64,000 nucleotides of DNA from Anaeramoeba ignava (taxonomy: Eukaryota; Metamonada; Anaeramoebidae). The stretch is taken from positions 124,001 to 188,000 of the forward strand of contig JAPDFW010000114.1 in NCBI GenBank assembly GCA_028826165.1, given 5' to 3'. Positions 24,174-35,600 of this stretch are shown piece after piece. The position numbers and the translations under genes are program-made. Within the stretch, counting starts at the first letter, position 1. The number at the start of each line of letters is the position of its first letter. The notes beneath the pieces were generated by a model. That model saw nothing but the letters and a program-made list of their open reading frames with translations, searched no databases and was not told the DNA's origin.

Positions 24174-27103
24174 ATGTCTTCAAAATTTTATCCAATTGCT
24201 TATGTTATTGTTTGTGGTTTTAATGACAAAGTTGGAAATCAAGTTGAATATGTTTATCCAAATATAAATCAAGAAGATAAAGAAACAAAAAAATGGCTTA
24301 CTTTAATTAGTTTTTTTGCACTTCCTGATGGTTCTCATAACCTTTCAAACTCAAGTCTGTTTTTTACATATAAAACACCACCAGAAAAAAAACAGAGAAA
24401 GTTATATTGCGTGTCTTGTTTTCGTAAATTGGATTCAAAAGTAAATTCTTAATATAATATTTATTATAATATTTATTATAATATTTAATATAATATTTAT
24501 TATAATATTTATTATAATATTTATTATAATATTTAATATAATATTTAATATAATATTTAATATAATATTTAATATAATATTTAATATAATATTTAATATA
24601 ATATTTAATATAATATTTAATATAATATTTAATATAATATTTAATATAATATTTAATATAATATTTATTATAATATTTAATATAATATTTAATATAATAT
24701 TTATTATAATATTTATTATAATATTTAATATAATATTTAATATAATATTTAATATAATATTTATTATAACATTTAATATAATATTTATTTTATTCTCAAT
24801 ATTAGCTTGTTGAAAAAAGTGATACAACAAGAGGAATGATTCAAAAATCTGTTTCTATTTTATCTTATATTCCACTCTTTGGGTCATTTCGTTCAAGATT
24901 GGAAATTTTGACACATGCTTGGTTTGAACAACATGATTTTGGAAATAAAGATTTAATTAGTTCAATATATCAAACCATCAATAACTCTTTAGTAATTAAA
25001 AACGAATCAAATGAAATTATTCCAAGAAATGTTGATGATCAATTATTTATGGATTTATCTCCAAGAAAGTTAATTTTAATTTTCCAAAGGTTTTTATTAT
25101 CAATTATTAAGTGTATTTTATTGGAAAAGAAAATCATCATTTTTTCAGATTCTCCAACTGATGTTTCTAATTTTGCTGTATCTATTCTATCACTTATACC
25201 TGAATTGATTCAATCTTTATTTCCAAGAGATTTCCGAAAATATCAATCTAAAAGACCAACAACAGTGAAAGAAAGTTATGCAAAAAGCCAAAATCAAAAT
25301 CAAATTCAAAATCAAAATCAAAATCAAATTCAAATTCAAATTCAAAATCAAAATCAAAATCAAAATCAAAATCAAAATCAAAATCAAAATCAAAACCAAA
25401 ATCAAAAAAACCAAAATCAAAATAATGCAAATGGGGATGAAGATTTAATTGATTTAAATTTATTTAAAATAGAACAACCAAATCAAAATGAAGAAAAAGA
25501 AAAAGAAAAAGAAAAAGAAAAAGAAAATTTAATAGATTTTAGTTTATTCGAATCAAATAAAACAAAAAAGAATGATACAAATGAAAATCCAAATCAAAAC
25601 CAAATTCAAAATCAAAATCAAAACCAAAATCAAAATCAAAATCAAAATCAAAACCAAAATCAAAGCCAAAATCAAATTCAAAATCAAAATCAAAATCAAA
25701 TTCAAATTCAAAATCAAAATCAAAATCAAAATCAAAATCAAAATCAAAATCAAAATCAAAACCAAAATCAAAATCAAAATGAAAATCAAAATCCAAATCA
25801 AAATCAAAATCAAAATCAAAATCAAAATCAAAATCAAAATCAAAACCAAAATCAAAATCAAAATCCAAATCAAATTCAAAATCAAAATCAAAATTTAATG
25901 GATTTTAGTTTATTTGAAAAAAATGAACAAAATCAACAAAATCAAGAAGAAATGGATGAAAATAAAATATTTGGTCTTCCGTTATCAATATTTACAAAAA
26001 AAAATCGATTTGAACCATTTATAATACTAAATTTATTCCAAGAATATTCTTCTTCGAAAATTAGAAGTTATTTTATTGGAGCAAACAACAGACTTTTTCT
26101 AATGAATGATGAATTTCATCATGGAATGCATATTATTCTAAATTCTTCCAATAATTATTCAGTCAAATATTGGGATTCTTCACTCAAAAAATCAATAGAT
26201 TTAACAAGAGCAGAAAATAAATTCATGGATAAAATTATAGAAACAATAAAAAAAACTGGAAATTCAGCTGAATGGATCGGAAGTGATCAATGGATTCGTG
26301 TTCAGTTTCATCAATATTTGAAAAGATTCTTACTTGATTTCGCACAAAAATCAAAAATATTTAAATACAAAAAAACAGTTCAACAAGAGAAAAAATGGAA
26401 TGGAATTCTCAACAATTTAAATAGAGAAGTAAATCAAAACGAAATCAATTTAAATCTAAGAGATCTTTCTAAATATAACTTGAATTGGATTATTAATTGG
26501 ATGAAAACAAGAAATTTCAGAAAATGGGTCTCAAATGCAAATGAAACAAAATTGAAAGAGAAAAAATTTTCTTTTAGTTTTAAAGATATTGATTTATTTG
26601 AAAATGTTAGTGAAAAAGTTTCAAATACTAACAATTTTTTTGGATCAAAAATTTTTCAAGTATTTTCAAAGAAAGAAAAAAAATCAAATCAAAAAGAAAA
26701 TAGAAATACAAAAAATAATAGTAAATCAAATGAAAAAAAGGAATATCATAATTATCTTGAAGATGAAATAATTAATCCAAATGAAAAATCAAATGAAAAA
26801 TTAAATGAAAAATCAAATGAAAAATCAAATGAAAAATCAAATGAAAACAAAAAACAAACAAAGAAAAATCCAATTAAGAAAGGTTGGCATTCAATTACTT
26901 CATTGTTTAATTCAAACGAACAAAAAAAAGAAAATATTCAAACAATAAATGATAAATCAAAAAAATTAATTTCTGAATTAATTTCTTGTAAAATCAAGAA
27001 AAATATTGCAGAAAAAGCTGTCAAAGAAACTGAAGCTGAAAGTTTTGAAGTTGCTCTTGATTGGATAATTGATCAAGAAATGAAAAATGAAATGATAAAT
27101 TAA
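24174..27103 (+). CDS. AVL9/DENN-family protein with C-terminal UBA-like segment
   Basis: Exon 1 is 24174-24440 and exon 2 is 24806-27103, joined in phase 0. The N-terminus matches AVL9: a VIVCGFNDKVGNQVEYVYP segment, FFALPDGSHN, YCVSCFRKLDSK, then TTRGMIQKSVSILSYIPLFG and LEILTHAWFEQ. AVL9 proteins are DENN-related and act in late-Golgi exocytosis and cell polarity. A central insert (about 25.29-25.90 kb) is a Gln/Asn array with short EKEKEK and LIDFSLFE motifs. The last 45 residues (KNIAEKAVKETEAES, then FEVALDWIIDQEM) look like a ubiquitin-associated three-helix fold, which is not usual for AVL9. No frame break is seen despite the long array. The next gene starts only about 90 bp downstream. 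Confidence 0.9.
24441..24805 (+). repeat. 12-bp ATATTTAATATA repeat intron in AVL9 gene
   Basis: A single intron filled with an alternating ATATTTAATATA/ATATTTATTATA 12-mer. Donor is GTAAAT, acceptor ATTAG. No AG occurs before the acceptor. Confidence 0.9.
25285..25905 (+). repeat. Coding CAAAAT array (Gln-Asn) in AVL9
   Basis: A 6-bp unit array read as Gln-Asn, with occasional Ile-Gln and Pro-Asn variants, split by a unique Asp/Glu-rich stretch. Frame is kept throughout. Confidence 0.9.
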
Positions 27104-27195
27104 AATCCAAAAATTAAAATCCAAAAATTAAAAATAAAATTTTTTATTTGAATTTTTTTTTTTCATTTTTTTTTTCTTTTTAAAAGAATTTTTTA

Positions 27196-30100
27196 ATGGA
27201 TAATTTAAAGCAAAAAGAAAAAGGAAAAGAAAGATCAGTTTCAACTCAACAAAAAACGAATAAAAAAAAATATCAAAATAACCGAAGAAATACGTAATTA
27301 AAATAAAATAGAAAATGAAAAAAAAAAGCAAGAAAAGAAATAAAGCAAATAAAAAGCAAGAAAAAAAAAATTCAAAAAGAGAAAAAAAAAAAACTTTTTT
27401 TCAAAACAAAAATTAAAATAAAAATTAGTACAGAACCTCAAAAACAAATAATAGAAAATGATTATGATACTTCTTTGAAATTTAATGATGAGAATAATCA
27501 AATTATTAATCAAGGAAATGATAATGAAAAAAAAAATATATCTCCTTTATATAAATTTTCTGTTGTCAAAATTAATAGTTATGGAAAAAAGCAAAGAAGG
27601 TTATTTGAAATATTTGAATTAAAATTAAAATCAAAATTAAAATCAAAATCAAAAATCAAAATTAAAATTAAAATTCATTTATAAAATTATAAATCAAAAT
27701 CAAAATCAAAATCAAAATCAAAATCAAAATCAAAATCAAAATCAAAATTAAAATTAAAATTAAAATCAAAATTAAAATTAAAATTAAAATTAAAATTAAA
27801 ATTAAAAATCAAAATTAATTAAAATCAAAATCAAAATTAAAATTAAAATCAAAATTAAAATTAAAATTAATATTAAAATTAAAATCAAAATCAAAATCAA
27901 AATCAAAATCAAAATCAAAATCAAAATTATAAATCAAAATCAAAATTAAAATCAAAATCAAAATTAAAATTAAAATTAAAATCAAAATTAAAATCAAAAT
28001 TAAAATCAAAATTAAAATCAAAATTAAAATTAAAATTAAAATTAAAATTAAAATTCATTTATAAAATTAAAATTAATTAAAATAGAACTTTAGCTTTATC
28101 AAATGAAGGATGTAGAAATCTGAAAGGAAAGAAAGAACAATGGTTTTATCCTCGAAAATATATTTTTGAGTTTGTATTCTTTTTAGATTGTTTTATTTAA
28201 TTATTTTTTTCTTATTTTTTTTAAATTGAATTAGTTTTAAAAAAAATAAGAAAAAATCAAATTTAATAACTTTAACAACTTTGCATCGATTTAAATTTGA
28301 ATGTGATGAAGAAAGTCAAGTTGATAGAATTGCAGAAGCATTTAAATCATTAAAACTTGGGAAATTGAAAGGAGAAATTGTTCATTCAATGAAAAGCCCA
28401 AGTCTTTATTCACTTTCATCAGTAAAAAAATTGATTTATAAATTTACTTCTAAATTTACTTCTAAATTTATTTATAAATTTACTTTAAAATTTATTTCAA
28501 AATTTATTTATAAATTTATTTATAAACTTACTTATAAATTTACTTTAAAATTTATTTATAAATTTACTTTATAAATTTACTTATAAATTTACTTTATAAA
28601 TTTACTTTAAAATTTATTTATAAATTTATTTTTAAAATTTACTTTTAAAATTTATTTATAAATTTATTTATAAATCCTTTATAAATTTACTTATAAATTT
28701 ATTTATAAATTTACTTTAAAATTGATTTTAAATTTATTTTTTAAAATTTACTCTAAATTATTTATAAATTTACTTTTAAAATTTACTCTTAAAATTTATT
28801 TATAAATTTACTTTAAAATTTTATTTATAAATTTACTTATAAATTTGCTCTTTAAAATTTACTTTAAAATTTACTTTTAAAATTTATTTATAAATTTACT
28901 TTAAAATTTATTTATAAATTTATTTTATAAATTTACTTTAAAATTTATTTATAAATTTACTTATAAATTTATTTATAAATTTACTTTAAAATTTATTTAT
29001 AAATTTATTTATAATTTACTTTTATAAATTTATTTATAAATTTACTTATAAATTTATTTATAAATTTTACTTATAAATTTACTTATAAATTTATTTTTAA
29101 AATTTATTTTAAAATTTATTTATAAATTTACTTTTAAAATTTATTTATAAATTTACTTTTAAAATTTATTTATAAATTTGCTTTTTAAAATTTATTTATA
29201 AATTTACTTTAAAATTTACTTATAAATTTACTTTAAAATTTATTTATAAATTTATTTCAAAATTTATTTCAAAATTTATTTATAAATTTGCTTTAAAATT
29301 TATTTATAAATTTATTTTAAAATTTATTTATAAATTTATTTTTAAAATTTATTTATAAATTTACTTATAAATTTATTTATAAATTTACTTTAAAATTTAT
29401 TTATAAATTTGCTTTAAAATTTACTTTTAAAATTTATTTATAAATTTATTTTTAAAATTTACTTATAAATTTACTTATAAATTTACTTATAAATTTCATT
29501 TTAAAATTGATTTATAAATTTATTTTAAAATTTACTTTTAAAATTTACTTTAAAATTTATTTTTATAAATTTATTTTTATAAATTATTTATAAATTTATT
29601 TTATAAAATTTACTTTAAAATTTATTTATAAATTTGCTTCAAAATTTTATTTATAAAAATTTTAAAATTTATTTATAAATTTACTTCAAAATTTATTTAT
29701 AAATTTATTTCTAAATTTATTTATAAATTACTTTATAAATTTACTTTAAAATTTATTTATAAATTACTTATAAATTTACTTTTAAAATTTATTTATAAAA
29801 TTTATTTTAAAATTTATTTATAAATTCTACTTATAAATTTACTTTAAAATTTGCTTTAAAATTACTTTTAAATTTACTTTTAAAATTTACTTTAAAATTT
29901 ATTTATAAATTATTTATAAATTTACTTCAAAAATTTATTTATAAATTTACTTTTAAAATTTATTTTTATAAAATTATTTATAAATTATTTATAAATTTAC
30001 TTTAAAATTTATTTATAAATTTACTTTAAAATTTATTTATAAATTTACTTTAAAATTTATTTATAAATTTTTTTAGGTTTTATTTATAATTTACTTATAA

Positions 30101-32462
30101 ATTTATTTTATAAATTATTTATAAATTTATTTATAAATTTATTTTTAAAATTTATTTTTATAAATTATTTTATAAATTTACTTCTAAATTTACTTCAAAA
30201 TTTACTTCTAAACTTACTTTTAAAATTTATTTATAAATTTACTTTAAAATTTACTTATAAATTTATTTTTAAAATTGATTTATAAATTTACTTCAAAATT
30301 TACTTTATAAATTTATTTTATAAATTTATTTATAAATTTTACTTTAAAATTGATTTATAAATTTACTTTAAAATTTACTTTAAAATTTATTTATAAATTT
30401 ACTTTAAAATTTATTTATAAATTTACTTATAAATTTATTTATAAATTTACTTTAAAATTTATTTATAAATTTACTTTAAAATTTACTTATAAATTTACTT
30501 TAAATTTACTTAAAATTTGTTTATAAAATTTGCTTTTAAAATTTATTTTATAAATTTACTTCAAAAATTTATTTTATAAATTTACTTTTAAAAATTTATT
30601 TATAAATTAGTTATAAATTTATTTTTAAAATTTACTTTTAAAATTTATTTATAAATTAGTTATAAATTTATTTTAAAATTTACTTTTAAATTTACTTATA
30701 AATTTATTTATAAATTTACTTTAAAATTTATTTATAAATTATTTATAAATTTATTTATAAATTATTTATAAATTTATTTATAATTTGATTTATAAATTTA
30801 CTTATAAATTTACTTTAAAATTTATTTATAAATTTTACTTTTATAAATTTATTTATAAATTTACTTTTAAAATTTATTTATAAATTTATTTTATAAATTT
30901 ATTTTAAAATTTATTTATAAATTTTATTTTTAAAATTTATTTATAAATTTATTTTTAAAATTTATTTATAAATTTACTTTAAAATTTATTTATAAATTTA
31001 CTTTAAAATTTATTTATAAATTTACTTTAAAATTTATTTATAAACTTACTTTAAAACTTATTTATAAATTTACTTTAAAATTTACTTTAAAATTTACTTT
31101 AAAATTTATTTATAAATTATTTATAAATTTACTTATAAACAAAAATAAGATTGCAAACAAAGTTGATTATCAATCATTCGATTTTGTTCGTTTTATTTCA
31201 CAACATGGATTTAGAAATGTAAAAAAAAAAGAATTAAATTATAAATGAAAAAAAAAAAATAACAAAATTATTCAAATTAATTAAAAATGAAAATGAAAAT
31301 GAAAATTATTAAAGTTGATTGAAGTGAAAAAAAAAGATAATGGAAAAAGATATTTAATGGAAGTTTTAGATAAATCGGAAATTTACAAAAAAAATGAAAT
31401 TCAAAATATTACTAAAGAAAGAGAAATACTTGCAAAATTAAATCATCAGTTTATAACCAACTTACAATTTTCATTTCAAACAAAAGCAAAATTGTATTTA
31501 GTTTATGATTACATTCCACAAAATCATCTATTAAAACAACCACAAGAGTATATAGAATAAACAAATTTTTTATTTGATTTAATTAATTCCAAATAATTCT
31601 CAAAAATATAAATATTTATATTTATTTTATTCAATTAAGAAATGAAAAAATAATTCCACTTGATGAACAAACAGCATTATTTTTTATTGCAGAAATTTTA
31701 TTGGCAATTGAATATTTGCATGATAATCAAATTGCATATCTTAATCTTAAACCAAAAAATATTCTTCTTGATTCAGAAGGTCATATAAAATTAATTGGAT
31801 TTGAATTTTCAAAATTTATCAAAAAAACAACAGAAAAAAATAATCAAGAAAATATTCAAAAAGAAGACTTAATTGATTTGTGGTCAATTGGAGTTTTTTT
31901 CTATTATCTCCTTGTTGGGATATATCCTTTTCCTTCTTTAGTTGATTCAGAAAAACCATTGGAAATTATTTTAGAAGTATATTTATTCATTCATTTTATT
32001 CATTCATTTTATTCATTTACTCATTTTATTCTATTTTAAGAATCAAATTATTATTCCTCAAAATTTAAGTCAAAATGCTCAAAATTTCATTTCAATGTTT
32101 TTCCAAAAAGAAACTTTATCTCAATTATCTATTATTAAAATTCAAACTCATTCTATTTTTGATAATATTCATTTTGATATAATTTCACAAAAAGAACAAG
32201 AATCTCCAATTATTCCAAATGTAAATTTTATATTTTAATATTTAAATATTTATATTAATATTTAAAAAAAAAACCATTTTAGAATTTAAGCACAATTAAT
32301 CAAAATAATCAAGAAAATTCATTTTATTTTGAAGAAAAACAAGATCAAATAATAACAGATTTTGATATTGCTAGATATACTTTTTCAAGAAATGAAAATA
32401 ATCTTAATCCTGATGAATCAAATAATAATAATAATAATAATAATAACAATAATAATAATTAA
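27196..32462 (+). CDS. PH-like domain plus AGC-type pseudokinase
   Basis: Exons: 27196-27293, 27429-27599, 28086-28173, 28235-28421, 31150-31218, 31315-31547, 31640-31976, 32041-32220 and 32283-32462. The first four encode a PH-like module (KFSVVKINSYGKKQRR, then TLALSNEG, then LHRFKFECDEESQVDRIAEA). The rest is an AGC-type kinase fold (KEREILAKLNHQFI, YLVYDYIP, LIDLWSIGVFFYYLLVGIYP). Catalytic residues are gone: the beta-3 Lys is Glu (YLMEVLDKS), HRD is YLN, DFG is GFE. The activation segment is about 24 residues with no APE. It should not phosphorylate and may act as a scaffold or lipid-recruited allosteric partner. Exon 4 needs a one-base skip at TAA 28238-28240 to keep phase. The C-terminus is an Asn run. 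Confidence 0.85.
27600..28085 (+). repeat. AAAATTA/AAAATCA repeat intron in the pseudokinase gene
   Basis: Intron between the Lys-Gln-Arg codons and the Thr-Leu-Ala-Leu exon. It is filled with AAAATCAAAATTAAAATT units; donor GTTATT is unusual for this locus. No coding content. Confidence 0.75.
28422..31149 (+). repeat. 2.7-kb repeat intron (AAATTTACTTTAAAATTTAT family)
   Basis: The largest intron of the window. It lies between the PH-like part and the kinase part. It consists of roughly 100-plus copies of units such as TTTATAAATTTACTTTAAAA with many length variants. AG on the sense strand is limited to a few spots (near 30075, 30608 and 30658) before the acceptor ATAAG. Confidence 0.92.
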
Positions 32463-32639
32463 ATAATTAATTTTTATTTTCAATTGATTGATAATTTCTT
32501 TTTTTCTTTTCTTGTTAATTTTTTCTTTTGAAGAAATTATAAAAATAAAAAATAATTTTTTAAGTTAAATTTTATTTTTGTTCCACTTTTTTTTTTTTGA
32601 TTAAATAAATTTCTTTTTTTATTTTTATTTATTTTTTTT

Positions 32640-35600
32640 TTAATAAGACATTCTTGATAAAACTTTTTCGAATCCATTTAAAACTTCCAATAATTTATCT
32701 CGATTCAAAGATTTCTCTTTCAAAATTTGACAAACTTGAACAAAATATTTTTTAATCTCAATATCTTTAATTAATCTACTTTTAGTTGCTCTTTCACAAA
32801 CAGAAATTAAATTTGCCAAATTTTCATCCATATTTTTTGACCAAAGAATAGATTCTCTTGTAGATTCAACTTCATTTTGGATCATTTTTTTCCATTTTTC
32901 AGGTGTTTTATCAAATTCAATAACAATTGAAGACAAAGTGTTGACTTCTGATAACAGAAACTTAAGATATTCTTCAGCTTGATGCAAAGGAACCTTGAGA
33001 TCCAATTTAAGTTTGATATCTTCAATTTGTTTCAAAAGCAATTTGACAACTGAAATCAAAGGTGAAAATGACTTGATAAAATAAACTGATAAACTAATAA
33101 TTTTTGTGATTATTTTTTCATAATCTCGAAATTCCAATCTGTTTGTGGATGTAACTAAATTAGACAATGGAACCAATGAACTAAATGCACTCATAACATG
33201 TTTGAAATCCAAATTTGTTGGCAGTTTTGATACTTCCTTCAAATGCTGGAAAGAAGCTTGAAATTTAGGTGCAAAATCTTGGAATTTTTCGAGATTATAT
33301 TTGAAATTGGAAAAACTCATTAAAGCTAATTTGAATAATATTGTTGAGAACTCATTTTCTATTTGTTCTTGATTCGGTAATTGGGTTGGATTTTCAAATA
33401 AATGATTCGGGCTTTTCACAAAGTTAGAAGCAAAATAGTCTGAGGATTTATAATATATGATGTGAAGTGCATTTATTAACTTGGTGATTTTCATGATATC
33501 GTATTCGGAGTTTTGCAATTTTTCGATCACTTGTGTAAGTGTTGATTCCACTTTTTTTGTTTCTTCAGAAACTGAATTTGGATTGAGTTGTTTGATTTGT
33601 TTGAAAAGTGTGTTCATTGTTGATATTATTAAATTAAGTGACTCTGAAATCCCATCGTAATAAATTTCCCGATGAATTTGTTCAATTTCTTCTTTTTTCA
33701 TACTTGAAATTATTGCATTCATTTCTTCATCTTCATTTTCATCTTCTTTTTCATCTTCTTTTTTTTCTTTTTGTTTTTCTTTTTGAATATTTAATTTCAA
33801 TTTTTCAAATTCCTTAATAATTGGATCTTCAATTTCTTCAATTCTTTTCATTTCATCTTCCCAATTATTTTTATCTTTATTATCATCATCATGATTTTTA
33901 TTGTTATCATTTAGATTTTGATTTTCATTTCCATTTATTTTTAAATTTTCATTTTGATCTTGATTTTGATCTTGATTTTGATCTTGATTTTCTATTATTT
34001 GGATAATCTCTGAAACATAAGAAAAAATTTCTCTTATTTTTCTTGTAATTTCACTCACTTTCAAAGTATAATAAATAAGTGAAGAAATTGAAGTTTGAAA
34101 TTTCTGTAAATATTCAAGCATTTTCTTTTGTAAAATTTCATTTGAAAGATGAATGTATGATATTTTTGAAGAGGAAACTATCAAAATGGATGAATAAAGT
34201 AAATTAGCAATCTTAGTAAATGATTCAGATGAACGAAATTTATCAATATTCATTTGTATTTCTTGTATTTGATTCTGGAAATTTTGACAAAAAATGCAAA
34301 TTTCATGAAGTTGTGATTTTTCTTGGGATTTTTCATCTTCATTTTTTTGGATGTTTAAAATGAATTGATTGAAAACCTTTTCCAATGTGTTTGTTGATTG
34401 TTGGAAAATTTCTGTGATAAAATTTGTTTTGTTTTCATGGAAAAATAGCTTTTGGATTGTTTGTAAATAATTCTGGTTCTCAGAATCAGATGAAACCAAA
34501 GGAACAAAAACATTTTGTATTTGGAAGCAATATAAGAATATTTTGGAAGAATTTTGCACTGATGAGAAAACTTCTTGTATTTTATGTGGGAAATCTGGGA
34601 GATCTTGTTGGAAATTTGCTTGTATGAGTAAATTATTAATGGATGATTGCAAATTTTCGCAATATTCATGAATACTTTTTTGGTCGTCTTGAGCAAATTG
34701 ATTTGCGATCATCATTGTTTTTTCTTGTTCCGGAATTTTAGATTCATTTTGGTAATAAACAATAATCAGAATATTGATGATTTGTGATTGAATCAAATCA
34801 AGAAGATTGTATGATAGCAATTTTGGAGATGCTTGTGATTCGTTTTGGTTAAATGAAGTAATTTTAGCATTTGAATCAATTTTGGAGAGATTATCTTCAA
34901 ATGATTTTATTGAGGAATGGATGTCATTGGCAATTGAAGAAGAATATTGAACCGAATTGAGTAAATCTGTTGGCATTATATTTTTATCTGTTGATTTGGC
35001 TTTTTTGGAGGTTCTTGATTGAATAAGAAATGACAAATGAGAAATGACATTGGAAAAAGGAAGAAATTGATTCTTCATTTTGATTCTTTCAATTTGGGAA
35101 ATGATTGAATTTATTGAATTCAATTCTTGGCTGTCAAAAAGTTTGTTTTTCTGTTCTTTTTTGTTGCTATTCTCTTTTTCATTAAGTAATTTAATTAGAA
35201 GAGAGGTTGTTTCATTGATTTTATCAACCAAATATTCATTCTGATGGAAAACAACCTTGATATCTTTCATTTTATCTTCAATTTTAGATTGTATTTCCTT
35301 TGTAAACGTGGTTATTGATGAAATATCTTGGAAAATTGATGTGATCATTTCAATTAATAAAACCAAAAGTTGTCTAAATTTTGAAAGGAGTTTTTTCACC
35401 TTCAAGATATAAAGCGAAATTGCTTTGTTTGTATCTTCTTCTTCTTCGAAAATTAGTTTAGTTTGTGCCTGGAATAGAAAATCAAGTAAATTGTCGAAAT
35501 CTTTGTTAAATTCTGATAGAATACTGTTATTGGTATTATTATCCATTGGAATATTTTTTTCAATATTGTTTTGAAGAATAGAAAGAGAGTGTTGTGTTTT

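Noticed and set aside
28422..31149. CRISPR-like or transposon array
   Set aside because: Units are contiguous and AT-only, with no unique spacers, no terminal repeats and no transposase; it is intronic.
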